From positions 62,001-126,000 of the forward strand of contig MNXJ01000057.1 of assembly GCA_001872455.1 (NCBI GenBank): a DNA stretch of 64,000 bases. Reading direction: 5' to 3'. Within the stretch, counting starts at the first letter, position 1; each line of letters starts with the position of its first letter. Of this stretch, positions 36,101 through 44,387 are shown piece after piece. The position numbers and the translations under genes were made by a program. Source of the stretch: Anaerolineae bacterium CG2_30_57_67. Lineage in GTDB: Bacteria > Chloroflexota > Anaerolineae > Anaerolineales > Villigracilaceae. The notes beneath the pieces are model-generated. The model was not told the origin of the DNA and did no database searches. It worked only from the letters and a program-made list of their open reading frames with translations.

Positions 36101-37977
36101 TGCTTGCGCTCGGTGATGTCTCGCGCCACCCAGAGCGTGTTATCGTTATCCATGGGCGAGATGGACGTGGAGAACCAGACTTCGCGTTCGCCAATTTTCA
36201 ATTGATATTCGATGCGAGCGGTTTCGCGCGTTTCCAATACTTGTCGCACCGTGCCGAGAAAAGTCTCTGCCTGTTCCACTGGGAAGACGTCCCGCAGGTT
36301 TTTACCGAGCAGCTCTTCAGGCGGCTTGATGAGCAACGCAGGGTTGGTGGGCGCAATCTTGCGATAGACTCCGTCCCGGTCAATCACCAAGACCACATCC
36401 TGCATGGAGGCGAACAGGGCGCGCAGTTCCGCTTTGGAGGCGGCGAGTTCCTTTTCCGCCAGTTTGCGCGCGGTGACGTCGCGCACAACGCTCTGGATGT
36501 GGAGCGGCTGTCCATCGGCGCCCCGCACCAGTTCGACGTTGATCTCCACCGGCACAAGGTCGCCGTTCTTTTTACGGAAAATACGCTCATACAGTGGGAC
36601 ATGCTCACCGGCGAGCAAGCGCTTCATTACCTGCTGGCTTTCCGGCAATTGGACAGAAACATCTTTGAATGAGAGCTTCAGGATTTCGTCATGAGTGTAT
36701 CCCAGCATTTCGGCGGCGCGCGGGTTGGCATCCAGGTGGCGGCCTTCCAAATCCAGGATGAAGATGGCATCGTGCGTTTGCTCGAACAGCGAACGATAAC
36801 GGATTTCCGCCTGGCGCTTGGCGTCTTCCGCCAGTTTGCGCTCGCTGATGTCGCGGATGATGATCTGCGTGGCAGGTTTGCCCTCATACGCGATGGGTGC
36901 GGCGGCAACTTCGACATCAATCGGCTGCCCGTCCAGGGTCACGAATTTCTCCTCCAGCAGGGAGGCCGGCAAGTGGTTTTCGTAACTGCGCCGGACACGC
37001 TGCATGGCGATGGCTCGGAAATCGGGGTGGACAAGCTGGATGACCGGCAAGCCGACCAGGTCTTGCGGGCGGTCGGCGTGGAAGAGTTTCACCGTCGCGG
37101 CATTGACGTACACCACTTTGCCTTCGCAGTGAATGCCGATGCCGTCGGGTGAGAGTTCGACCAAGGTGCGATAGCGCGCTTCGCTCTCACGCAGGGCAAC
37201 TTCCGCCCGCACCCGCTTGGTGACATCGCGCGCCACGCTATACACAAACGGCGCGGCCAGGGCCTCAGCCTGCAAAGTGTTGTTGAATTCCAGAATGTGG
37301 ATTTCGCCATCGGCGGTTTGGATGCGCATCAGGCCGCGCGCCTGGCCCTCGGTTTGAATCTCGGCCAAATACGCATCGAAACGATCGCGCACTTCCGGCG
37401 CAAGAATGTCGCGCAGGTTCATCTTCAACAGCGTTGCATTGGAATAGCCCGATATTTTCGTTCCGGCTTCATTGACAAAGAGCAGGTTACCTTGCAAGTC
37501 GTGCGTGCAGATCATATCCTGGCTGTTCTCCACCAGGTCGCGGTAATGTTCTTCGCTGACCTTCAGCGCCTTCTCTATTTGCTGGCGTTCCTCTTCCAGC
37601 CGTTTTTTTTCAAGCGCCGACTGAATGGTCTTGGGCAGGCGGCGGATGTGTGTGGGCGTTTTGATGACGTATTCCGCCGCGCCTCGTTGCATGGCTTCCA
37701 GCGCAATCTCTTCGGAGCCGGTGCCTGTTACGATGATAACGGGCAGAGTCGCGTCCTTAGCCTTGACTGCATCCAAAACCTGCAAGCCCTGGAAGCCGAG
37801 GATGTTGAAGTCGCTCAGGACGAGGTCAAAGCCTCCTTTGGCGAGAGCCGCTTCAAAGTCGGCGCGCGAAGCGGCTTGAGTCAGTTTGAATCCGCCGTGT
37901 TCTTTGAGCGCGTCGCGCACCAGTTCGCGGTCGAGCGGATTATCGTCAACGTATAAAATACGAATAAGTTTGTTCAT
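33196..37977 (-). CDS. REC-multi-PAS-GAF-HD-GYP cyclic-di-GMP phosphodiesterase
   Basis: 1593 residues. N-terminal receiver (ILYVDDNPLDRELV, LVLSDFNILG, VIKTP). About seven PAS/PAC modules follow between residues 140 and 960 (for example LVENSQDMICTHDLQGNLLFV, FEQTHDAIFILDLEGRHLDAN and VSADSAGNIVSWNQGAEQLFG). Three GAF domains follow (about 960-1370), then an HD-GYP domain with LLHDIGKIGVPDSILLKPG, MQSHVQLAYEMLLPIEYL, HHEKWDGSGYPRGLKG and DVWDALTSDRPYR. The HD-GYP motifs are complete, so it should hydrolyse c-di-GMP. No kinase domain. The start overlaps the preceding single receiver gene by 4 nt, and the two likely act together. Confidence 0.92.
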   Translation of the reverse strand: MNKLIRILYVDDNPLDRELVRDALKEHGGFKLTQAASRADFEAALAKGGFDLVLSDFNILGFQGLQVLDAVKAKDATLPVIIVTGTGSEEIALEAMQRGAAEYVIKTPTHIRRLPKTIQSALEKKRLEEERQQIEKALKVSEEHYRDLVENSQDMICTHDLQGNLLFVNEAGTKISGYSNATLLKMNLRDILAPEVRDRFDAYLAEIQTEGQARGLMRIQTADGEIHILEFNNTLQAEALAAPFVYSVARDVTKRVRAEVALRESEARYRTLVELSPDGIGIHCEGKVVYVNAATVKLFHADRPQDLVGLPVIQLVHPDFRAIAMQRVRRSYENHLPASLLEEKFVTLDGQPIDVEVAAAPIAYEGKPATQIIIRDISERKLAEDAKRQAEIRYRSLFEQTHDAIFILDLEGRHLDANPRAAEMLGYTHDEILKLSFKDVSVQLPESQQVMKRLLAGEHVPLYERIFRKKNGDLVPVEINVELVRGADGQPLHIQSVVRDVTARKLAEKELAASKAELRALFASMQDVVLVIDRDGVYRKIAPTNPALLIKPPEELLGKNLRDVFPVEQAETFLGTVRQVLETRETARIEYQLKIGEREVWFSTSISPMDNDNTLWVARDITERKQAEEQMHLLATGLEAAATGIAITNKNGAIEWVNPAWSTLTGYSKKEVIGKNPRVLKSGKQPNEFYKNLWATILSGEVWRGELINKRKDGTLYAEEETITPVLDKNGAVTHFIAIKQDITERKENEKALEASKERYRALTQTASDAIVSADSAGNIVSWNQGAEQLFGYTEIEISGQPLTLLLPERYRAAHLEGMARVQSGGEKHIIGKSIEAGGLRKDGSEFPVEFSLSEWQVDEGHFYTAIIHDITKRAQAEEEIRRRAAEFAALYESSQALAGNISLEDVLKDITESARRLFGITGVGMYLYDPASKILEIKVFTHPSIPIGTRLSLGEGLAGKVAQTRQTMRIDDYMTWEGRSSKYEGIPIRATLETPMIYQDELIGVLVMHEAGDSQRKFTEADERLLSLFAAQTAAAIQNARLFEEVRQRVTELEALNRLSTATRTITQPTELLAASLEETLAVLHIETGSINLLDETSGKLAQTVARGWLAETQETPQSPDEGIFGRVFTSGHNYVTPNFVADPLARPEAVHKFPPGWGGACVPIRSPQKILGVLLVAAPGERTFAPNEIRLLDTIAEITGNALYRAQLHQQTERRLQNLQALRKIDRAISSSFNMRPGLQTILIYSLSQLGVDAAAVLLFHPALQTLEYESGQGFYTRAIERTLVRLGDGHAGRAALEGHTTYLTNLNEASADFTRASLLAGEHFIGYCVVPLISKGEIRGVLEVFSRAELHPSPDWLNFLETLAGQTAIAIDNAQLFENLQRSNLEISLAYDATIEGWSRALELRDEETEGHTQRVTDLAMNLAKRCKLSEQEMLHLRRGALLHDIGKIGVPDSILLKPGPLNDEERRIMQSHVQLAYEMLLPIEYLHPALDIPYCHHEKWDGSGYPRGLKGQEIPIAARIFAVADVWDALTSDRPYRPAWTKENTLEYLRAQSGKHFDPQVLEKFMEILEKKKGSPILHGDVSEKEKGQ

Positions 37978-38423
37978 AAATGATTCTCCGGGGGCGAGAT
38001 GTTAAGCGACAACCAGTAGCCATTGATTTCCCGAACGACGCCCAGAAAGCCTTCAAACGAAACAGGCTTGACCAGATAACTGTTCGCGCCAATGTCATAA
38101 GAGAGGGCGCGGTCGCCTTCGTCTTTCGATGAGGTGAGAATGACGACGGGAATGCGTTTGAGGACGGGCGTGGATTTGACCTGACGCAACACTTCAAAAC
38201 CGTCCACGCCGGGCAGTTTCAAATCCAGCAAAATAAGATTGGGCGTGGGATAAGTTTTGCGGTCGCTATATTTTCCGCGTCCGAAAAGATAATCCAGCGC
38301 CTCCTGTCCGTTGGATGCAACGTGGATTTTATTTTCAAGGCGCGCTTCCTTGAATGCATCGAGCGTCAACTCGACATCCATGCGGTTATCTTCGACGAGC
38401 AGTATGTGGGCGGGGTGGTTCAT
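37974..38423 (-). CDS. Single-domain response regulator (Rcp1-like)
   Basis: 149 residues, receiver only: HILLVEDNRMDVELTLDAF, acceptor Asp in LILLDLKLPGVDG, ILTSSKDEGD and the switch lysine in YLVKPVSFEGF. The long loop FGRGKYSDRKTYPTPN between beta 3 elements is typical of Rcp1-type partners of phytochrome-like kinases. It overlaps the HD-GYP gene (ATGA). Upstream on the same strand lie array IIa, the 4HB gene, array IIb and the CheB-CheR kinase, whose C-terminal kinase is phytochrome-like. That kinase is the natural phosphodonor if the 4HB block is an insertion. Confidence 0.9.
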   Translation of the reverse strand: MNHPAHILLVEDNRMDVELTLDAFKEARLENKIHVASNGQEALDYLFGRGKYSDRKTYPTPNLILLDLKLPGVDGFEVLRQVKSTPVLKRIPVVILTSSKDEGDRALSYDIGANSYLVKPVSFEGFLGVVREINGYWLSLNISPPENHL

Positions 38424-38433
38424 GGGTCATTCC

Positions 38434-38590
38434 TTGTGAGAGCGTGGGGGAATCGTGGAGGGTGTATCGTGAAATCGTGGAGCGTGTAGCGTGGAGGGTG
38501 GAGCGTCGCTTCACGACTCACGCTTCACGCTTCACGTCCCTTACACTCCACGTCTCTTACGCTCCACGTCGCTATCGCTTCACGTCACTA
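38434..38590. repeat. Palindromic short-unit array IIa
   Basis: Left arm of about seven units of consensus CGTGGAG (7 nt). Right arm of units CGCTTCA/CGCTCCA alternating with 9-nt CGTCTCTTA-type units. The arms are of opposite polarity and meet at GGAGCG-TCGCTTC. Positions 38472-38515 (44 nt) are identical to 39011-39054 in array IIb. It contains the stop codon of the 4HB gene. Confidence 0.9.
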
Positions 38591-38961
38591 CGCGGTTTCC
38601 ACTTTTCGGGTTCAGCCATCATCAACGTCAGTTGACTGCAAACGTGTTCATAGTGGTCGGTCAATTCCTTGTGCGTATCGGCGGCGAGGTAGCCAAAGCG
38701 CAGGGCGAAATCCAGCCAGACAATGGTCTCCGCAGATTCAGCGTCCGAGTCGCTCAACTTGCTTACAAAGTGATTGGGATAGCGGCGCTTGCGCCAGGCT
38801 TCTGCGATGTTCGCGCAGATGGAGCGCGACGAACGGCGAATCTGGTCTATGAGGCTGTAACGCTCCTCGGCGGGAAATTTCTTCGTCAGTTCCTGAATTC
38901 GCACGGATGATTCAAAAGCGAGTTGGTACACGCGCAATTCTCGGTAATCTTTGGCGGGCAT
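38572..38961 (-). CDS. Four-helix-bundle protein (TIGR02436, S23/Avd-like), second copy
   Basis: 129 residues. Helix 1 YRELRVYQLAFESSVRIQEL, helix 2 YSLIDQIRRSSRSICANIAEAWRKRRY, helix 3 FVSKLSDSDAESAETIVWLDFAL, helix 4 KELTDHYEHVCSQLTLMM: the same family as 16798-17208 but only distantly similar in sequence (shared DQIRR and NIAE). AGGAG precedes the ATG. The last codons (GAC GTG AAG CGA TAG) belong to array IIa. It lies between two near-identical arrays within what would otherwise be a CheB-CheR kinase / response regulator / HD-GYP operon. Function unknown. Confidence 0.9.
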   Translation of the reverse strand: MPAKDYRELRVYQLAFESSVRIQELTKKFPAEERYSLIDQIRRSSRSICANIAEAWRKRRYPNHFVSKLSDSDAESAETIVWLDFALRFGYLAADTHKELTDHYEHVCSQLTLMMAEPEKWKPRSDVKR

Positions 38962-38994
38962 GGGGTTCTCCTTTTGATAAACTGGTATTCATAA

Positions 38995-39118
38995 ATCGTG
39001 GAGGGTGGAAAAATCGTGGAGCGTGTAGCGTGGAGGGTGGAGCGTCGCTTCACGTCTCTTACGCTCCACGCTTCACGTCTCTTACGCTTCACGCTTCACG
39101 TCACTATCGCTTCAACCT
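38995..39118. repeat. Palindromic short-unit array IIb
   Basis: Same units, arm order and palindromic centre as IIa, in the same orientation, so the two arrays are direct repeats flanking the 4HB gene. It overlaps the last codons and stop of the CheB-CheR kinase gene, which ends AAGCGATAG exactly like the 4HB gene. Confidence 0.9.
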
Positions 39119-42100
39119 CACGCTAAACACACTGCCTTCGCCAACTTTCGATTCGACCGAGACGCTGCCTCCCAGCAACTCAACCGATTTCTTGACCGTC
39201 GCCAATCCAATGCCGGTGCCGGGATATTCTTCTTCACTATGCAGGCGTTGGAAGATGTTGAAGATTTTATCTTGGTATTCGGCGGGGATGCCGATGCCGT
39301 TGTCGCTGACACGCAGGATAACATCTTTATCATCGGTTTGCCAGTCAATTATGATTTGCGGAGCAACGTCTGGCTTGTGATACTTGACGGCGTTTTCCAG
39401 CAGGTTGCCGAAAATCTGGCTCAACAAGATTTTATCGCCTGTTACATCTGGCAAGTCTTCCGCAATGCTGATTGCGCCATGCAATTCGTCAAGGCGTCCT
39501 TTCAAATCTTTTACGATATTTGCAAATACATCCGCCAGCGAAATTCTCTCCATCCGCAAGCCCGCGCGCCCGAGACGGGAATAGGTCAGCAGGTCGTCAA
39601 TGAGATGCGCCATGCGCTCGCTGGCTTGGATGATGTTTTCGAAATAATGCCGACCTTCCTCGTTTAAGTCCGCGCGATGGCGGCGGGCGATAATTTCCGC
39701 AAATCCGCTGATGGCGCGCAGGGGGGCGCGCAAGTCATGCGAGACCGAATAGGAAAACGATTCGAGTTCCTTGTTGGCAAATTGCAATTGCGCGGTGCGT
39801 TCAAGCACGCGCAGTTCGAGCTCGGCGCTTTGTTTCTGAACCTGCTCGAACAATTTGGCATTGCGAATGGCGAGCGAAATCTCTTCCGCCGCCGTTTCCA
39901 GGAAAGCCGATTGTCGCTGAAAATCGCGCTCGCTGGCTGAGCCGACGCCCAACACGCCGACTACTTTTCCGTCTTCAATCAACGGCAAGGCGGCGAAGGA
40001 ATGTAATTCGGCTTTCTTACATTCTTCCCATGTACAGCGCACGTCATTGCGGATGTCGCTGGAGTAAACGGGCTTTTTACTGCTGACCGCAATGCCGCAC
40101 AAACATTCGCCCGCGCGATGGACGGGCGTGTTTTCGTGGCGATAAATTGAATCCGCTGGACCGGAACCGCGCAACTGCAAGTTTCCATTCTCGCGCAGGA
40201 AGAGCATGACCAGGTCGGCGGACAGCGGCGCGGCGACCTGCTCAATTGCCGCCTGAATGCGCGCATCCATTGAAAGGACGGCAGTCGTTGCCTTTGCCAG
40301 TTTGTTCAGCGCGGACAGTTCCTCACTGCGGCGGATGACTTCTTCCTCCGTCCGCTTGCGCTCGGTGGTATCGTAGAAAGCGCTAATCAGGTATTTCTTT
40401 CCCTGAACGGTGAGGATGCGACCTGACACCAGACCGTTACGAATCGCGCCGGACTTGTGATTCAAATCCGCTTCAAAATCCCTAACCATTCCTTCGGATT
40501 GGAGAATTGATAAAAAACGAAAACGCGCGTCAGGGTCTGCCCACATCTTCAGGTCTGCGGTGTTTTTATCCAGCGCTTCTTCGCGGCTGTAACCGCTGAT
40601 TAAAGAGAAATTGTCATTGACCTCAATCGTTTTTCCGTCGGGCAGTGAAGAAAACATCATGGATCCGGGAGCGGCTTTGAAAATCGTTTGAAATTTTTCC
40701 TCGCTCTCTTTGAGCGCTTCCTCCGCGCGCTTGCGCTCGCTGATGTCAATCGTGGTTGTAACGTGGCAGAGTTCGCCCTGTATTTCCATCGGTTTTGATG
40801 AAGATAACAGATTAATAGGTTTGCCGGATTTCGTCCGTGATAAGAATTCAAAATTTTGCAGTCCGCCTGACGCGATTTGCTGTTGTATGATTTTTGCGCG
40901 CTCCTCAGGCGTGAAAATATTTAACTCTATGGATGTATGCCCAATCGTTTCATCGCGGCTGAAATCAAATATTTTAAGAAAGGATTCATTGGCGTCAATT
41001 ATTTTCCCGTCAGCGATTCGGGTAATTACAATTCCTGCGGGACTCGCGTGGAAGGCATTGGAAAATAATTCTTCTGATAAGCGCCGTTCTTCCTCCGCGT
41101 GCTTGCGCTCGGTGATATCAATTAGACATCCGCGCACAATTGCGCCTTGTCCTTCTTGATTGCGTTCGACCACTTGACCAACGACCGACAACCAATGAAT
41201 GGACTGGTCAGGATAAACCACCCGAAAATCAAATTGGTACTGATTGGGACCGCCAGCGGCGACCGACTTCTGTATCATCTCGTTTGAAAACTCACGGTCA
41301 TCTGGATGGGTTGCATTCGTAAAAGTATTCAGGTCCCATTTTGTCTGCCATTCAAGCCCGTAGAGTTGGTCGTGATTTTTGGAGCGCGACATGCTGTTGG
41401 TAATAAAACTATATTCCCAAACGGCAACATTGGCTAATTCAGTGGACAATCGCAAACGCTCTTCGCTCGCGCGCACTTCCTCCTCCGCCCACACCCGCTC
41501 GCCGACGTCAATGATTGTCGTTATAAAATAGGAAGGTTTGCGTTCGGCGTCGCGCCGCATGACAACGCTGACGTCTGTCCAGATGTTCGAGCCGTTTTTA
41601 TGGATATAGCGTTTCTCGAAGCGGGCCGAATCTTCTTCGCCGCTCAAAAGCGGCTCCAATTTTTTTTGAATGGCTTCAATCTCCTCTGGGGGAGTCAGCT
41701 CCTGCCAGGTCTTGTTCTGCAATTCCGCTTGGGTGTAGCCCAGCATGTCGCAAAACGCCTGATTGACATTGATTTCGCCGCTTGGAAGAGTGATGGATTT
41801 TCCGACATTTGCGGCTTCAAATACATGTCTGAATTTCTCCTCGCTTTCTTTGAGCGCTTCCTGCGTCCGCCTGCGCTCGGCGATATCCTCGCCGCGCCCC
41901 GTCTTGCCGCCCACTTTGACGATGCTCGGCGCAGCCACATCGGTAAAGACGATCATCACCGTCCCGCTCAAGGCATTTTTTTCGCTGACGGGTTGAATGG
42001 CGACATTGATGGTCTGTGCGCCGCCATTGGCGCCGACGACGATATTTTTGAGCGTGATCGTCTGTTTTTGGCGGACTGCTTTTTGGAAAGCGTCCATCAG

Positions 42101-43834
42101 TTCGTAGCGCAAGCCTTCACGCGCCATGGCATGAATATTCCAGTTGGCTTTGCCCACGGCTGGCTCCAGGTATTTCCCCGTGCGCCCGCTGATGTAAAGA
42201 ATATCACCCGCCTCGTTGGTCAACACGGCCGCTGGAGAATAGGTCTGCAAGAGCAGTTGATCTGCCAGCGCCTGAACGTTGGGCGTCGGTTTTTGCGCCT
42301 TCTCTGCCTTGCCTTGTCGCCCCGCAGTAAACAGGATCGGGAAATCAACTGTCCGCTCGGCAAGACCCGCTTCCAGCCGCCGATAGAGGTGCGTTTTGCC
42401 ATCCAGCGCCGCGAACAGGTCGTTAAATCCGGCAGTGCTTTCGGAATTACCCCAAAACAAAATCCCGCCCGGGTTCAGGCTGTAATGAAAGAGCGGCAGA
42501 AGTTTCTTTTGCAATTTAGGCGTCAGGTAGATCAGCAGGTTACGGCAGTTCAAAATATCGAGCTTGGTAAAGGGCGGATCCATGATGATGTCCTGCTGGG
42601 CAAAGATGACCATCTCGCGGATGGCGTTTGTGACCCGATAGCCGCGCTCGGTCTTGACGAAGAAACGCTCCAGGCGTTCTGGTGAAACATCGGCGGCGAT
42701 GCCCGCCGGGTAGAGGCCCTCGCGCGCCTTCTCGATGGCTTTCGCATCCAGGTCGGTGGCGAAGATTTGCAAGGTAAAGTTTTTCGCTAACTTCTTCGGC
42801 TTGATCGCCTCCAGCGCCTCTTTGAAGGTTATTGCCAGCGAATACGCCTCTTCGCCAGTGGAACAGCCCGCCACCCAGGCGCGCAGGGTCTGCTCGGGGG
42901 CGCGCTCCGCCAACAGGGCGGGCAGGGCGGCGGCTTTCAACTGTTCCCACGCGCCAGGGTCGCGGAAAAAACTCGTCACGCCGATCAGCAATTCATTGAA
43001 GAGCGTTTCCACTTCCTCCGGTTTCTCGCGCAGGAAGCGCACATACGCGGCGATATTATCCATGTGGTGCAAGCCAATCCGCCGCTCGATGCGCCGATAG
43101 ACGGTGGTCTTTTTGTAGAGCGAAAAATCGTGTCCCGTTTGCGAGCGCAGGATCAGCATTATTTTTTCGATGGAACTCTTCGCCTGGTCTTCATCCAGTA
43201 AATTCGGTTTGATGAAGAGCGGCGCGTGGTGAATAAAGGCGCTGATACTGGCGGGCAGTTCGTTCACTGGCGCGATCACATCTGCCAGCCCCGCATCAAT
43301 CGCGCTGTGCGGCATCCCGTCAAATTTTGCCGTTTCTGGTGATTGCACAAAAACACTGCCGCCCTTTTCCTTGATGGCGCGCAGCCCCAGCGTGCCGTCT
43401 GACCCTATGCCCGAAAGGATCACGCCGAGGCTGTGTTCCTGCTGGTCTTCTGCCAGCGCGCGGAAGAAGAAATCAATCGGCAGGCGCAGTCCGCGCGGCG
43501 CAAGCGGAGCCAGCAGATGCAGGACTCCGTGCAGGATGGATAGGTCTTTGTTGGGTGGGATGACGTAAATACAGTTCGCTTCCACCCGCATCCGATCCTT
43601 GACCTGAAAAACCCGCATGGCTGTGCCACGCTGGAGCAGTTCCACCAACATGCCCTTGTACGTTGGGTCAAGGTGCTGGACGATGACAAACGCCATGCCG
43701 CTGTCGGCTGGCACGTTGGCGAGGAAAATTTCCAGCGCCTCCAGTCCGCCTGCGGATGCGCCGATACCGACGATGGGGAAGGTGGATCGCGTTGGCTGTT
43801 CAACGCGTGTCTCAGACCCGCGTCTGCCAGTCAC
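39104..43834 (-). CDS. CheB-CheR-PAS-GAF-histidine kinase fusion protein
   Basis: About 1576 residues. CheB methylesterase domain: IVGIGASAGGLEALE (catalytic Ser), VIVQHLDP (His), GIGSDGTLGL (Asp). CheR methyltransferase (about 220-490): TSFFRDPGAWEQL, AWVAGCSTGEEAYSLAI and CRNLLIYL. Then four or five PAS domains, a GAF domain (about 1200-1340), and a phytochrome-type kinase: SYSVSHDLRAPLRAISGF with the phospho-His, NLLENAVKYH, DNGIGIPAEYQDKIF, GTGIGLATVKK. Start uncertain: the annotated GTG has no ribosome-binding site. AGGAG at 43900-43896 is ideally placed for an ATA at 43888 that continues in frame with a Lys-rich lead. The 3' end merges into array IIb. Confidence 0.9.
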   Translation of the reverse strand: MTGRRGSETRVEQPTRSTFPIVGIGASAGGLEALEIFLANVPADSGMAFVIVQHLDPTYKGMLVELLQRGTAMRVFQVKDRMRVEANCIYVIPPNKDLSILHGVLHLLAPLAPRGLRLPIDFFFRALAEDQQEHSLGVILSGIGSDGTLGLRAIKEKGGSVFVQSPETAKFDGMPHSAIDAGLADVIAPVNELPASISAFIHHAPLFIKPNLLDEDQAKSSIEKIMLILRSQTGHDFSLYKKTTVYRRIERRIGLHHMDNIAAYVRFLREKPEEVETLFNELLIGVTSFFRDPGAWEQLKAAALPALLAERAPEQTLRAWVAGCSTGEEAYSLAITFKEALEAIKPKKLAKNFTLQIFATDLDAKAIEKAREGLYPAGIAADVSPERLERFFVKTERGYRVTNAIREMVIFAQQDIIMDPPFTKLDILNCRNLLIYLTPKLQKKLLPLFHYSLNPGGILFWGNSESTAGFNDLFAALDGKTHLYRRLEAGLAERTVDFPILFTAGRQGKAEKAQKPTPNVQALADQLLLQTYSPAAVLTNEAGDILYISGRTGKYLEPAVGKANWNIHAMAREGLRYELMDAFQKAVRQKQTITLKNIVVGANGGAQTINVAIQPVSEKNALSGTVMIVFTDVAAPSIVKVGGKTGRGEDIAERRRTQEALKESEEKFRHVFEAANVGKSITLPSGEINVNQAFCDMLGYTQAELQNKTWQELTPPEEIEAIQKKLEPLLSGEEDSARFEKRYIHKNGSNIWTDVSVVMRRDAERKPSYFITTIIDVGERVWAEEEVRASEERLRLSTELANVAVWEYSFITNSMSRSKNHDQLYGLEWQTKWDLNTFTNATHPDDREFSNEMIQKSVAAGGPNQYQFDFRVVYPDQSIHWLSVVGQVVERNQEGQGAIVRGCLIDITERKHAEEERRLSEELFSNAFHASPAGIVITRIADGKIIDANESFLKIFDFSRDETIGHTSIELNIFTPEERAKIIQQQIASGGLQNFEFLSRTKSGKPINLLSSSKPMEIQGELCHVTTTIDISERKRAEEALKESEEKFQTIFKAAPGSMMFSSLPDGKTIEVNDNFSLISGYSREEALDKNTADLKMWADPDARFRFLSILQSEGMVRDFEADLNHKSGAIRNGLVSGRILTVQGKKYLISAFYDTTERKRTEEEVIRRSEELSALNKLAKATTAVLSMDARIQAAIEQVAAPLSADLVMLFLRENGNLQLRGSGPADSIYRHENTPVHRAGECLCGIAVSSKKPVYSSDIRNDVRCTWEECKKAELHSFAALPLIEDGKVVGVLGVGSASERDFQRQSAFLETAAEEISLAIRNAKLFEQVQKQSAELELRVLERTAQLQFANKELESFSYSVSHDLRAPLRAISGFAEIIARRHRADLNEEGRHYFENIIQASERMAHLIDDLLTYSRLGRAGLRMERISLADVFANIVKDLKGRLDELHGAISIAEDLPDVTGDKILLSQIFGNLLENAVKYHKPDVAPQIIIDWQTDDKDVILRVSDNGIGIPAEYQDKIFNIFQRLHSEEEYPGTGIGLATVKKSVELLGGSVSVESKVGEGSVFSVRLKR

Positions 43835-43920
43835 CTTTTTCGGCTTGGAGATTTTCGATGTTGCGGTTTGTTTATTTTTTGTGGTTATGCTGTTTCTCCT
43901 GAAACTTCAGTCGCCGATAA

Positions 43921-43956
43921 CTGTTCAATGATAACTGCTCACTGATTACTGATCAC
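43921..43956. repeat. Short array remnant III
   Basis: On the minus strand it reads as units like CAGTAATCA, GTGAGCAGT, TATCATTGAACAGTTATC. This third unit family follows the same logic: it carries the stop codon of the gene remnant it abuts (AATCAGTGA). Confidence 0.6.
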
Positions 43957-44022
43957 GATGCAATTGCGCCCGGCTTGCTTGGCGGCGTACATGGCAGACG
44001 ATTTCATTTTACTCTTTTTATA
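43939..44022 (-). pseudogene. Fossil 3' end of a GGDEF (diguanylate cyclase) gene
   Basis: The last 27 codons read KMKSSAMYAAKQAGRNCIVISNQ-stop. This matches the C-terminal helix of GGDEF domains (A-x-x-A-x-Y-x-A-K-x-x-G-R-N). Upstream the frame runs into unrelated sequence and a repeat, so the catalytic domain is gone. The stop codon lies in array III. It suggests that a diguanylate cyclase once stood next to the CheB-CheR kinase and HD-GYP genes. Confidence 0.65.
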
Positions 44023-44094
44023 GATATACACCCTGGTACTACCCTCATTAGACCTGTTCTTGAATAGTTGTTTGTCCTTAAATCCACTCAAAAA

Positions 44095-44228
44095 TGTCAT
44101 TGCTTCGCCGTACTGCCCTGGCGCCGCCCGCCAGGGCAAGTGTGGCGAAGCACCCCCCCCTTTTATCGGAAATTGCTTACCACTGCGTGGCACACGTCGT
44201 CGCGGAGAGCACGCTCCTCGCAATGACA
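44095..44228. repeat. Inverted-repeat element with TGTCATTGC ends
   Basis: TGTCATTGC at 44095-44103 and GCAATGACA at 44220-44228 form perfect 9-bp terminal inverted repeats. Inside are CGCCCGCCAGGGC-type palindromes and the GTCGTCGCGGAGAGC / GCTCCTCGC motif. The motif resembles a widespread non-coding bacterial repeat whose translations read CHCEER. Confidence 0.65.
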
Positions 44229-44235
44229 TCCTCCA

Positions 44236-44299
44236 AGCGGTAAATTGCAGAATTTGCTCATTCGCGTTGGATGTTTTTCGACTTCAAGAAAGCCCTGGC
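44236..44299. repeat. Dispersed repeat C, second copy
   Basis: Same orientation and mostly identical to 2296-2354, with the shared core GAATTTGCTCATTCGCGTT and AAGAAAGCCC. Confidence 0.75.
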
Positions 44300-44387
44300 A
44301 CTCTCCTGCAGGGCAAGCGCATCTAATTCGAGGCTGCATTGCCAGTTGTTGGGACGACTCGCCCTCTCTCAACGGGAGAGGGCCGGT

